Shown in pieces: positions 1-8,182 of a DNA stretch of 64,000 bases. The stretch is taken from the NCBI GenBank assembly GCA_963750075.1, contig CAVVPG010000005.1, positions 186,001-250,000 of the forward strand, in the 5' to 3' direction. The position numbers were made by a program, and so were the translations under genes. The stretch comes from Bog-473 sp963750075. GTDB lineage: Bacteria > Actinomycetota > Acidimicrobiia > Acidimicrobiales > RAAP-2. Each line of letters opens with the position of its first letter. Position 1 is the first letter of the stretch. The notes beneath the pieces were generated by a model that saw only the letters and a program-made list of their open reading frames with translations, was not told where the DNA came from and ran no database searches.

Positions 1-711
1 GTCGAGACGGAAGTCACCGTGGCTGGCCGTGCGCGGGCCGGCGCGCAGGTGCAGCCAGGCGGGCAGGTGCTCGGCGAAGAGCCGGCAGACGGCTTGGTGA
101 TCGGGCGCCAGGGTGTCCTCGTAGCGCTCGAGAAATCCGGGGAGCAACGAGGACACCAACATGCAGAGGAGGCCGTCCGACTCCGGGGTGGCGCGGTTGA
201 GCCACTCGAGGCCGGCGAGGTCGGGGGCCTCCCAGCACGGCGCATGGAGCCCGGCCATCTCCTCGAGGACCGCGGCGGCCACGTCGGGGGCGCAGGCGGC
301 GATCTGGTCGCCCTGGGCCGCGCCCACGATGTCCTCGAGCAAGAGGGTGAACCACCCCGTCTGCGGCTCCACCTCGGCGACATAGGCGGCCGGCACGCGG
401 GCGCGGACGCGGTCGGCGACCTCGCGGTAGAAGCGGACCTCGATCTCGTACGCCCGCAACGCGAGGCCGGTGCCGCGGCTCTGCTCGTCGGCCGAGGCGA
501 ACTTGCCGACCACGCTGCCCGGCCCGGCACCGGGCTCGTCGAGGACCAGCGAGAATCGGGTCGTATCGGCCATCTGGCCGGTGCCCACGGACTCGGTCTC
601 GAACGAGGTCACCCGGGCGTCCCGGGCCAGGATGCCCGCGTCGTGGAGCGCGTCGGTCAGCCACTCGGTCGTGACGGCGGCGGCGTGCCGGACGAGGGGA
701 GGTGGGCCCAT
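1..711 (-). CDS. APH/ecdysteroid-kinase-like phosphotransferase, C-terminus beyond window edge
   Basis: The reverse strand reads openly from an ATG at 711 to the left edge, giving 237 codons without a stop. The protein begins MGPPPLVRHAAAVTTEWL and ends at the edge in HGDFRLD, which matches the catalytic loop of aminoglycoside-phosphotransferase/ecdysteroid-kinase-type enzymes (HGDFxxxN); the conserved Asn and the DFG-like metal site lie outside the window. An upstream stretch (VVGKFASADEQSRG) fits the N-lobe lysine strand. Relatives in actinobacteria often sit beside acyl-CoA dehydrogenase genes and act on unknown small alcohols, so no substrate is proposed. A TAGTCT hexamer at 727..722 lies 10 nt before the ATG and no Shine-Dalgarno is seen, so a leaderless mRNA is likely. 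It is divergent from the next gene. Confidence 0.75.
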   Translation of the reverse strand, partial: MGPPPLVRHAAAVTTEWLTDALHDAGILARDARVTSFETESVGTGQMADTTRFSLVLDEPGAGPGSVVGKFASADEQSRGTGLALRAYEIEVRFYREVADRVRARVPAAYVAEVEPQTGWFTLLLEDIVGAAQGDQIAACAPDVAAAVLEEMAGLHAPCWEAPDLAGLEWLNRATPESDGLLCMLVSSLLPGFLERYEDTLAPDHQAVCRLFAEHLPAWLHLRAGPRTASHGDFRLD

Positions 712-814
712 GGGAGCCCCGAGACTATTGGCTGGGCTCACGGGCGTACTGCGCTCCGCCGGCGGACGACCTTGGGCGAACCTACGATGACGGAGTGCCC
801 CGCGTCTGTGCGCT

Positions 815-2074
815 GTGCTGACGGTGGGTACGGGCCTGCTCGGGCTCTCGAGGGACGAGTTGGCGCTCCTCGCTCCGGAGTACCTGCTGGCCGGCCACCT
901 CATCGACCGGGCCGGCATGCCGAATCTCATCGCGGCATTGGGCCGCGACGGCATGCGCGACGTCGCCATTGCGGAGTGGATGGGCGCCAGCCCGGTCTAC
1001 ACGCGGCGCATGCAGCGCGCCCTGCGCTTCGAGGGGGACACCGTGGAGACCATCTTCAAGGGGATGCAGCTCGACGTCGGCGCACCTCCGCAATTCATGG
1101 ACTTCCGCTACCGCGTCACCGACGACGACCACGGCGAGTTCTGGCTCGACCACTGCGGCGCGCTGATGGACGTGGAACCCATGGGACCCGACTACGTGGT
1201 GGCCATGTGCCATGACATTGAGGACCCGACGTTCGAGGCCACGGCGATCGCCACGAACCCGCGGGCCCAGGTCCGGCCCGTCCACCGCCCACCCCGGGTG
1301 CCGGCCGACCGGGCACCGCACTGCCACTGGACGGTGAGCATCGACGGGGACAACCCGGTCCTCCCGGTCCCGACCGAGGCCGAGGCGATCGCGCGGACAC
1401 GGGCGGCCACCCTGGAATTGGCACCGATCGACCCGCACGATCCGGGACGGCACGACTACGCCGGCCCCTTGCTGGCCGACCTCCGCTTCGCGGACTGGTC
1501 CGCCTCGGCCCTGCGCAGGATCATCGACGAGGTCTGCCTGCAGGGGCATCTCCTCGTCCTGTCGTTCCGCGCCGCCGTCACCGAACGACTCGGCGCGGAC
1601 GCCGCGGCGGAGTTCTGCCTTCGGCAGTTCACCGGTGTGGCCGGCGTGGTGGCTGACCGGTTCCGGGACGCGCTCGGCCTGCCCCCGACCTTGGAGGGGG
1701 CGGCGCGGCTCCTGGCGGTCCACCCCGGACTGCAGCCCTACGACTACGTGCGCTGTGACCTCCAGCTCGACGAGCGTCTCCTGCTCCGGCTCGGGCGGGA
1801 CGCCGGCGCCCAGCACGACGGCGCCTGGCCGTCACTGGTCGACGCTGACCACCTGGCCCCCCTCGACGCGATCGTGCGGGCGATCGACCCCCACCTCCAC
1901 TGCGAGGGCGTCTCCGATGGGGACGCCCTCGTGGTCGAGGTGGCCCGGGGCGAGGTCGAGAGCGGGATCCCCGACGAGGTCGCCCTGACGCGCTTCAGCA
2001 CGGGGGCGACGTTCTCGTTCGAGGACAGGGGTACGCCCGTCGAGCTGCGCACCGGCAGGCCGAGCGACGCGTAG
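815..2074 (+). CDS. Conserved hypothetical protein with His/Cys dyads
   Basis: About 419 residues from a GTG start; I do not recognise the family. The middle third carries His-Cys pairs (H113-C114, C132-H133, and H169-C170-H171) next to acidic residues, which could form a metal or cofactor site. The rest is mixed alpha/beta with no signal peptide or membrane segment. The N-terminal 60 residues look helical. Base and codon use match the neighbours. A TACGAT hexamer at 783..788 could be a promoter -10 element. The start is uncertain because no clear ribosome-binding site precedes it. It is divergent from the phosphotransferase and convergent with an acyl-CoA dehydrogenase. That it is a real gene is likely; its function is unknown. 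Confidence 0.65.
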   Translation: MLTVGTGLLGLSRDELALLAPEYLLAGHLIDRAGMPNLIAALGRDGMRDVAIAEWMGASPVYTRRMQRALRFEGDTVETIFKGMQLDVGAPPQFMDFRYRVTDDDHGEFWLDHCGALMDVEPMGPDYVVAMCHDIEDPTFEATAIATNPRAQVRPVHRPPRVPADRAPHCHWTVSIDGDNPVLPVPTEAEAIARTRAATLELAPIDPHDPGRHDYAGPLLADLRFADWSASALRRIIDEVCLQGHLLVLSFRAAVTERLGADAAAEFCLRQFTGVAGVVADRFRDALGLPPTLEGAARLLAVHPGLQPYDYVRCDLQLDERLLLRLGRDAGAQHDGAWPSLVDADHLAPLDAIVRAIDPHLHCEGVSDGDALVVEVARGEVESGIPDEVALTRFSTGATFSFEDRGTPVELRTGRPSDA

Positions 2075-2120
2075 AGAGGCCGCCGCCGAGACCCCCCGAA
2101 AAGGGTGTCCGCCCCGAGCT

Positions 2121-3335
2121 CTAGTTGATGTGGATCCCCGAGATCGCACGGCTGATCACCAGCCGCTGGATCTCCGAGGTCCCCTCGAAGATCGTGTAGA
2201 TCTTCGAGTCGCGGTGCCACTGCTCGACGGGATTCTCGCGGACGTAGCCGTAGCCACCGAGGATCTGGATCGCCTGGTCGGTCACCCACACGGCGTTCTC
2301 ACCCGCGTAGAGCTTGGACATGGATCCCTCGCCGTTCTCGAACTTCTTGCCGGTGCTCGCCATGTTGGCGGCCCGGTGCACGAGCAGCCGCGCGGCGTCG
2401 GTGTGCATCTTCATGTCGGCCAGCTTGAAGGCGATGGCCTGGTTCTCGATGATGGCCCGGCCGAACTGCTTGCGTTCCTTGGCGTAGTCGAGGGCGTACT
2501 CGTAGGCGGCCCGGGCGATGCCGACGGCCTGCGCCCCCACAATGGGACGGGAAGCCTCGAAGGTCGCCATGGCGGCCTGCGTCGAGGTCTTCTTGCCTTC
2601 CTTCGCCCGCGCCAGCCGCTCGTCGAGCTTGTCCTTCCCGCCCAACAGGCACCGTCCCGGCACGCGGCAGTCCTCGAGTACGACCTCGGCGGTGTGCGAG
2701 GCCCGGATGCCCATCTTCTTGAACTTCTGGCCCTGGCGGATCCCGGGTGTGCCCTCGGGCACCACGAAGCTGGCTTGGCCCCTGCTGCCGAGCGACGGGT
2801 CGACCGACAGCACGAGCACATGGGTGTTGGCGAGGCCGCCGTTGGTGATCCAGGTCTTGGTGCCGTTGAGCACCCATTCGTCCGTGGCCTCGTCGTAGAC
2901 GGCGCGGGACTTGAGGGAGGACACGTCGGATCCCGCGTCGGGCTCCGACACGCCGAATGCGGCCAGCTTGACGTCGTCAGGCGTCCCGAAGCACTGGGGG
3001 ATCCACTCGCCGATCTGCTCGGGGGTGCCGTTGGCGAAGATCCCGGCCACGGCGAGGGTGGACCCGAAGATGGCGAGCGCGATGCCGGCATCGCCCCAGC
3101 TCATCTCCTCGTTGACGAGGCACATGAGGAGGCCGGTCGGGTCGGAGAAGCACTGTGCGACGAAGTCGAACGAGTACAACCCGTTCTTGGCCGCCTCCTC
3201 GATGATGGGCCAGGGCGTCTCCTCCCGTTCGTCCCACTCGGGTCCGGCGGGACGGACGACGTTCTCGGCGAACTCGTGGACCCACTTCTGAATCTGGAGC
3301 TGATCCTCGTTCAGCTCGAGCGAGTAGTCGGACAT
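2121..3335 (-). CDS. Acyl-CoA dehydrogenase
   Basis: This 404-residue flavoenzyme has the full acyl-CoA dehydrogenase layout: N-terminal helical domain, middle beta domain with FGVSEPDAGSD and WITNG, and C-terminal helical domain with ERKQFG, QILGGYGY and FEGTSEIQ. The Glu in FEGTSEIQ is the expected catalytic base of the SCAD/MCAD class. A charged insertion of about 20 residues (GKDKLDERLARAKEGKK) lies between the middle and C-terminal domains, where short-chain enzymes usually have a brief linker. It would oxidise an acyl-CoA to the 2-enoyl-CoA and pass electrons to ETF. The gene stands alone, with a palindrome 71 nt upstream of the ATG that could be its operator. Substrate not assignable. 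Confidence 0.9.
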   Translation of the reverse strand: MSDYSLELNEDQLQIQKWVHEFAENVVRPAGPEWDEREETPWPIIEEAAKNGLYSFDFVAQCFSDPTGLLMCLVNEEMSWGDAGIALAIFGSTLAVAGIFANGTPEQIGEWIPQCFGTPDDVKLAAFGVSEPDAGSDVSSLKSRAVYDEATDEWVLNGTKTWITNGGLANTHVLVLSVDPSLGSRGQASFVVPEGTPGIRQGQKFKKMGIRASHTAEVVLEDCRVPGRCLLGGKDKLDERLARAKEGKKTSTQAAMATFEASRPIVGAQAVGIARAAYEYALDYAKERKQFGRAIIENQAIAFKLADMKMHTDAARLLVHRAANMASTGKKFENGEGSMSKLYAGENAVWVTDQAIQILGGYGYVRENPVEQWHRDSKIYTIFEGTSEIQRLVISRAISGIHIN

Positions 3336-3405
3336 GGCGCTGCGCCCTCCTTCGGTCGTCCCCGGTCACGGCCGGACTCGGCACGCGCCGCTCCCGACGG
3401 TCTTA

Positions 3406-3421
3406 GTTACTATACAGTAAC
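3406..3421. promoter_or_regulatory. Operator-like palindrome upstream of acyl-CoA dehydrogenase
   Basis: GTTACTATACAGTAAC is a 16-bp near-perfect palindrome (14 of 16 positions symmetric) in an otherwise GC-rich gap. On the minus strand it contains TATAGT, a good -10 hexamer, so a dimeric repressor bound here would block transcription of the acyl-CoA dehydrogenase that starts at 3335. TetR-family repressors of acyl-CoA metabolism use sites of this shape. The regulator is unknown. Confidence 0.5.
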
Positions 3422-3487
3422 CTACGGCCCGGTAACCGGTCCACTCTTTTCGCGGTTTGAGCCCTTGGCCAGGTCTTTCCCGCACCG

Positions 3488-4894
3488 TCAGCGGCGGATG
3501 GCAGTACCCGACGGTGTGTCCTCCACCGTCCACCCGCGGGCGACAAGCTCGTCTCGCAACGCATCGGCCCGGGCAAAGTCCCTGGCTCGGCGGGCCTCGT
3601 CCCGCTGGGCCACCAGCCGGGCCGAGTCCGCGTCCACCTCGGTCTCGTCGGCGCGCAGCGACAGGCCCATCGCCGCCAGGAGCACGGCTGCGGAATGGGC
3701 CAGCCGCGCGCCCTCGGCTTCGTCGCCCTCGTCGGCAGCCGAATGTGCCGCGGTCACCAGCTCGAAGATGGCGGCCAGGGCGCCCGGTGTGTCCAGGTCG
3801 TTGTCCATGCGCGAGCAGAAGGCAGCCAGTGCATCGGCGTCGACGCCGACAGCGGGTGGTGTGCCCTCGGTCACGAATCCGTCGTCGGTCCCGGCCAACA
3901 GTTCGGCCACGCCGGCACCGGGGAACCGCCGGGCCAGACCGTCCAGCCGGGCCAGCGCCTTCTCGGCGTCCGCCAGCGTGTCGGGCGTCACCTCGATGGG
4001 CGAGCGGTAATGGGCCCGCAGCACGAGTACTCGGTAGGCCCGAGCGTCGCTGCGGGCGAGGAGGTCCGGCAACGTCGAGAAGTTCCCCAGGGACTTCGAC
4101 ATCTTGGTGCCCTCGACCTCGACCCAGCCGTGGTGCATCCAGTGACGAGCGAAGGCCTTACCGTCGGCCACCGCCTGTGCCCGCTCGTTCTCGTGGTGCG
4201 GGAACATCAGGTCCTGGCCGCCACCATGGAGGTCGAACCCCTCGCCCAAGAGGTCCAGCGACATGACCACGCACTCGGTGTGCCACCCGGGCCGGCCCGG
4301 CCCCCACGGCGAGTCCCAGCTCGGCTCGCCCTCCTTCGCCCTCTTCCACAGCGCGAAGTCGAGGGGCGAACGCTTGTCCTCGTTGGCCTCGACGCGGGCG
4401 CCCGCCTGCAGCGACTCCAGCGACTGCTGCGCCAAGAGGCCGTATCCGTCGACCTTGGCCACCTCGAGGTACACGCCGTCGGGCGTCTCGTAGGCCATTC
4501 CCCGGGCCATCAGATCACCGATCAGCGCCACCATCCGGTCGATGTACGCGGTCGCGTGGGGAATGTCCTGCGGGCGCAGGTCCCCCAACGCATCCATGGA
4601 CTCCCACCAGCTGGCCTCGAACTCAGCAGCCACGTCGGGCTCTGTGCGCCCGAGGGCGGAGGCCCGCTTGATGATGTTGTCGTCGACGTCGGTGACGTTG
4701 GCCACGTGGTGCACCTTCAGGCCGGTGAAGCTCAGATAGCGCCGCAGGATGTCGAAGGTCAGGTTGGCCCGCCCGTGCCCGATGTGCGGCAGGTCGTAGA
4801 CGGTCGGGCCGCAGACGTACATCGACACCTCGCCTGCGGTCCGGAGCTCGAGCGGGTGGACGGTTCCCGTGGCGGTGTCGTAGAGGCGTAGCAC
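3488..4894 (-). CDS. cysS: Cysteine--tRNA ligase
   Basis: Class I cysteinyl-tRNA synthetase, about 468 residues from the GTG at 4894, close to the usual 460-470. It shows YVCGPTVYD with the zinc cysteine, the HIGH box (PHIGHGRAN), GWHTECVVMS and FPHHENE supplying further zinc ligands, and KMSKSLGN as the second catalytic loop. The C-terminal helical DALR-like region ends in DTPSGTAIRR. It charges tRNA-Cys. The start was chosen because VLRLYDTATG is where homology-like sequence begins, and because a reverse-strand TACCGT hexamer lies 7 nt before it, suggesting leaderless translation. The open frame runs much further upstream, antisense to valS, but that part is shadow. Divergent from valS with a 21-nt gap. 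Confidence 0.95.
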   Translation of the reverse strand: MLRLYDTATGTVHPLELRTAGEVSMYVCGPTVYDLPHIGHGRANLTFDILRRYLSFTGLKVHHVANVTDVDDNIIKRASALGRTEPDVAAEFEASWWESMDALGDLRPQDIPHATAYIDRMVALIGDLMARGMAYETPDGVYLEVAKVDGYGLLAQQSLESLQAGARVEANEDKRSPLDFALWKRAKEGEPSWDSPWGPGRPGWHTECVVMSLDLLGEGFDLHGGGQDLMFPHHENERAQAVADGKAFARHWMHHGWVEVEGTKMSKSLGNFSTLPDLLARSDARAYRVLVLRAHYRSPIEVTPDTLADAEKALARLDGLARRFPGAGVAELLAGTDDGFVTEGTPPAVGVDADALAAFCSRMDNDLDTPGALAAIFELVTAAHSAADEGDEAEGARLAHSAAVLLAAMGLSLRADETEVDADSARLVAQRDEARRARDFARADALRDELVARGWTVEDTPSGTAIRR

Positions 4895-4915
4895 CCCGGG
4901 TACGGTAACCCGATC
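4895..4915. promoter_or_regulatory. Shared bidirectional promoter between cysS and valS
   Basis: Only 21 nt separate the two start codons. TACGGT (4901..4906) on the plus strand is a -10 hexamer 9 nt before the valS ATG. The reverse complement of 4902..4907 reads TACCGT, a -10 hexamer 7 nt before the cysS GTG. The two hexamers overlap by 5 bp, so polymerases starting in opposite directions would compete for the same base pairs, and both mRNAs would lack a leader. The sequence arrangement is direct observation; promoter activity is inferred. Confidence 0.55.
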
Positions 4916-7462
4916 ATGTCGACCCCCAGGACCGGAGCACCGGACGTCCCCGACAAGCCGACCCTCGACGGCCTGGAGGACCGGTGGGCCGCCGCCTGGG
5001 AGGAGGCGGGCACCTACCGCTTCGATGAGGGGGCGGCGCGCGCCGAGGTCTTCTCCATCGACACCCCGCCGCCGACGGTGTCGGGCTCGCTCCACATGGG
5101 ATCGGTCTTCGGCTACGTGCAGACCGACGCCATCGCCCGCTACCGCCGCATGCGGGGCTGGAAGCTCTTCTACCCGATGGGCTGGGACGACAACGGGCTG
5201 CCCACCGAGCGCCGGGTGCAGACGTACTTCGGGGTCCGGTGTGACCCGTCGCTCCCCTACGACCCGGACTTCACGCTGCCCGAGGAGCCGGGCAAGGACG
5301 ACGTCCCGGTCAGCCGGCCCAACTTCATCGCCCTGTGCCACGACCTGACCGCCGAGGACGAGCAGGCCTTCGAGGACCTCTGGCGCCGCATCGGGCTCTC
5401 GGTCGACTGGGAGCGCGGCTACGCCACGATCGACGACCGCAGCCGGCGCGCCAGCCAGCGCATGTTCCTGCGCAACCTCGCCCGCGGCGAGGCCTACTCC
5501 TCCGAGGCGCCCACGCTGTGGGACGTCGACTTCCAGACCGCGGTGGCGCAGGCCGAGATGGAGGACCGCGAAGAGCGCGGTGCGTATCACCGGCTCCGCT
5601 TCGACGACATCGAGATCGAGACGACCCGGCCCGAGCTGGTCGCCGCCTGCGTGGCGCTGGTGGCACACCCCGAGGACGAGCGCTACGCCACACGGTTCGG
5701 CACCACCGTGCACACCCCGCTGTTCGGGGTCGAGGTGCCGGTGCTGGCTCACCCCCTCGCCGAGCCGGACAAGGGCTCTGGTATCGCCATGATCTGCACG
5801 TTCGGTGACGTCACCGACGTCGTCTGGTGGCGCGAGCTCGACCTGCCGACACGCAGCATCGTGACGAGGTCGGGCCGCATCACCGAGACACCCCCGCCGG
5901 GCGTGCCCGACGGCGAGGCGTGGCGCGCCATCGCCGGCCGCACGGTGAAGCAGGCCCAGCGCGCCATGGTCGAGATGCTGGTCGCATCGGGTGACATGAT
6001 CGGGGACCCCCGACCCATCGAACACCCGGTGAAGTTCTACGAGCGAGGGGACCGCCCGCTCGAGATCGTGACGAGCCGGCAGTGGTTCATCCGCAACGGC
6101 GGCCACGACGAGCAGCTGCGGCGCGAGGAGCTCGAGCTGGCCGCGCAGCTCGACTGGCACCCGCCCTACATGAAGGTCCGCTACGACGACTGGGTGAACG
6201 GGCTCAACGGCGACTGGCTGGTCAGCCGCCAGCGCTTCTTCGGGGTTCCCATCCCGGTGTGGTACCCGCTCGACGCCAACGGCGAAACGGACCACGACGC
6301 CCCGATCGTGCCCGACGAGGCGAGCCTGCCCGTCGACCCGACGACCGACACGCCTCCGGGCTACCGGCCCGAGCAGCGAGGCGTGCCCGGCGGCTTCGCC
6401 GGTGATCCCGACGTGATGGACACGTGGGCCACCTCGTCGGTGACACCCCAGATCGCCTGCGGCTGGGAGGAGGACGCGGCGCTCTTCGCCGCGACCTTCC
6501 CGATGGACCTGCGCCCGCAGGGGCCCGAGATCATCCGCACCTGGCTCTTCGCCACCCTCTTGCGCTCGCACCTCGAGCACCACACCTTGCCGTGGAGCCA
6601 CGCCACCATCAACGGATGGATCCTCGACCCCGACCGCAAGAAGATGTCCAAGTCGAAGGGCAACGTGGTGACACCCATGGCGATGCTCGAGGAGTTCGGC
6701 TCCGACGCCGTGCGCTATTGGGCCTGCAACGGGCGGCCCGGGACCGACACCGCGCTCGACCCCGGCGTCATGAAGATCGGGCGCCGTCTGGCCATCAAGA
6801 TCCTGAACGCGTCGAGGTTCGCCCTGGGGCGGTTGGGCGACGGCCGGGCACCGGGGATCGAGGCCGTGCGCGAGCCGATCGACGCCGCGCTGCTCGCCCA
6901 GTTGGCCGGCCTGGTGGAGGCGGCCACGGCGGCGCACGAGGGCTTCGACTACGCACGGGCGCTCGAAGTCACCGAGGCCTTCTTCTGGTCCTTCTGTGAC
7001 GACTACGTCGAGCTGGTCAAGACGCGGGCGTACGGGGAGGGCGACCCGGCCGGGGCGGACTCGGCCCGGGCGACCCTCGCCGTGGCGCTGTCAACGCTGC
7101 ACCGCCTCTTCGCGCCGTTCCTGCCCTTCGTGACCGAGGAGGTCTGGAGCTGGTGGCAGGAGGGATCGGTGCACAAGGCGCCCTGGCCCGACGCCGCGGA
7201 GGCGGGGGGCCACGCCGGGGGCGACGTCGCGGTGCTCGTGGCGGCGGCCGACGTGCTCGGCGCGGTGCGACGCGAGAAGACCGCGCACAAGCGATCAATG
7301 CGGGCGCGGGTGGCGCGGCTCGCCGTGACCGCGCCGCCGGCGACCCTGGCTGCCGTGCAGGCCGCCCGCGGGGACATCGTCGACGCCGGCGGCGTCGACG
7401 AGCTGGTGCTGGCGGAGGGCGACGCGCTCTGGGTGGAGGTCGAGCTCGCCGACGAGGCCTGA
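4916..7462 (+). CDS. valS: Valine--tRNA ligase
   Basis: Class I synthetase of 848 residues. The HIGH-type motif appears as SGSLHMGS near residue 62, followed by GWDDNGLPTERRVQ. The CP1 editing domain spans roughly residues 210-390 with the TTRPEL signature. KMSKSKGN sits near residue 575, and the FGSDAVRYWA and anticodon-binding helical region follow. A short C-terminal extension ends the protein. It charges tRNA-Val and hydrolyses mischarged threonine. The ATG at 4916 is supported by the conserved start of homology and by a -10-like hexamer 9 nt upstream. It is divergent from cysS and convergent with livF. Confidence 0.95.
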   Translation: MSTPRTGAPDVPDKPTLDGLEDRWAAAWEEAGTYRFDEGAARAEVFSIDTPPPTVSGSLHMGSVFGYVQTDAIARYRRMRGWKLFYPMGWDDNGLPTERRVQTYFGVRCDPSLPYDPDFTLPEEPGKDDVPVSRPNFIALCHDLTAEDEQAFEDLWRRIGLSVDWERGYATIDDRSRRASQRMFLRNLARGEAYSSEAPTLWDVDFQTAVAQAEMEDREERGAYHRLRFDDIEIETTRPELVAACVALVAHPEDERYATRFGTTVHTPLFGVEVPVLAHPLAEPDKGSGIAMICTFGDVTDVVWWRELDLPTRSIVTRSGRITETPPPGVPDGEAWRAIAGRTVKQAQRAMVEMLVASGDMIGDPRPIEHPVKFYERGDRPLEIVTSRQWFIRNGGHDEQLRREELELAAQLDWHPPYMKVRYDDWVNGLNGDWLVSRQRFFGVPIPVWYPLDANGETDHDAPIVPDEASLPVDPTTDTPPGYRPEQRGVPGGFAGDPDVMDTWATSSVTPQIACGWEEDAALFAATFPMDLRPQGPEIIRTWLFATLLRSHLEHHTLPWSHATINGWILDPDRKKMSKSKGNVVTPMAMLEEFGSDAVRYWACNGRPGTDTALDPGVMKIGRRLAIKILNASRFALGRLGDGRAPGIEAVREPIDAALLAQLAGLVEAATAAHEGFDYARALEVTEAFFWSFCDDYVELVKTRAYGEGDPAGADSARATLAVALSTLHRLFAPFLPFVTEEVWSWWQEGSVHKAPWPDAAEAGGHAGGDVAVLVAAADVLGAVRREKTAHKRSMRARVARLAVTAPPATLAAVQAARGDIVDAGGVDELVLAEGDALWVEVELADEA

Positions 7463-7475
7463 CCCGCGGGGTCAG
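7459..7475. terminator. Hairpin spanning both convergent stop codons of valS and livF
   Basis: CTGACCC, a 3-nt loop and GGGTCAG form a perfect 7-bp inverted repeat in the 9-bp gap between convergent genes. The TGA stops of both valS (7460..7462) and livF (7474..7472) lie within the stem. There is no T-tract, so it is not a classical intrinsic terminator, but a hairpin in both mRNAs at this place could act bidirectionally. Confidence 0.5.
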
Positions 7476-8182
7476 AGGTAGGCGCCTCGGGCAGCGTCGG
7501 CCATCTCCTTCGGCGTGCCCTGATGGGTGATGCGGCCGTGCACCATGATGGCCGCCCCCTCGGCCACGCCGAGGGCCGTCTCCGCGAACTGCTCGACGAG
7601 GACGACCGTCACGCCACCCGCGGCGACGGCGGACACGAGCTCGTAGAGGTGAGCGACCACGATGGGCGCCAGACCCATGGAGATCTCGTCGAGGAGGAGG
7701 ACCCGGGTCTCACCGGCCAATGCCCGAGTGACGGCGAGCATCTGCTGCTCGCCCCCCGACAGCGTGCCGGCGAGCTGCTTGCGCCGCTCCTTGAGGCGCG
7801 GGAACTGCTCGTAGGCGCGCGCCTCGACGTCGGCGGCGCTGATGCCGCCGCGGTAGGTCCACATGCGCAGGTTGTCGCGCACGGTCAGATTCGGGAACAC
7901 GCCACGCCCCTCGGGGATGGTGACGACGCCGGAGCGTGCCAGGACGTCGGGCGACCGCCGTGACGCCGTGACGCCGTCGATGGCAGCGCTGCCGGCGGTC
8001 GGGCGCAGCCGGCCACCGACCACCTTGAGCAGCGTGCTCTTCCCCGCCCCGTTGGGCCCGAGCAGTGCAAAGACGGTGCCACCCGGGACCGCGAGGTCCA
8101 CGCCGTGGAGCACCTCGATGCGCCCATAGGCCGCGTGGACGTTCTCGAGCACCACGCCCGCCCCGGCAGCGGCGGGGGTCAC
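7472..8182 (-). CDS. livF: Branched-chain amino acid-type ABC transporter ATP-binding protein LivF
   Basis: A 236-residue ATPase with Walker A GPNGAGKST, signature LSGGEQQML, Walker B LLLDEISMGLAP and the switch histidine after VVLVEQ replaced by the family-typical Glu-Gln pattern (LVEQFAETAL), as in LivF proteins. It energises uptake in the HAAT family. Its ATG overlaps the livG stop by 4 nt, so the two ATPases are translationally coupled. It is the last gene of the operon that starts with the binding protein at 12319. The cargo could be a branched-chain amino acid, an amide, urea or an aromatic acid; the ATPase alone does not tell. Confidence 0.9.
   Translation of the reverse strand: MTPAAAGAGVVLENVHAAYGRIEVLHGVDLAVPGGTVFALLGPNGAGKSTLLKVVGGRLRPTAGSAAIDGVTASRRSPDVLARSGVVTIPEGRGVFPNLTVRDNLRMWTYRGGISAADVEARAYEQFPRLKERRKQLAGTLSGGEQQMLAVTRALAGETRVLLLDEISMGLAPIVVAHLYELVSAVAAGGVTVVLVEQFAETALGVAEGAAIMVHGRITHQGTPKEMADAARGAYL

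Noticed and set aside
2075..2120. Weak CCCCC-GAAAA-GGG hairpin between convergent genes as a terminator
   Set aside because: The stem is only 3 to 4 bp long and lacks a T-tract, so it is too weak to support.
4895..6937. Upstream extension of the cysS open frame
   Set aside because: It is antisense to valS, and homology to cysteinyl-tRNA synthetase begins only at VLRLYDTA.
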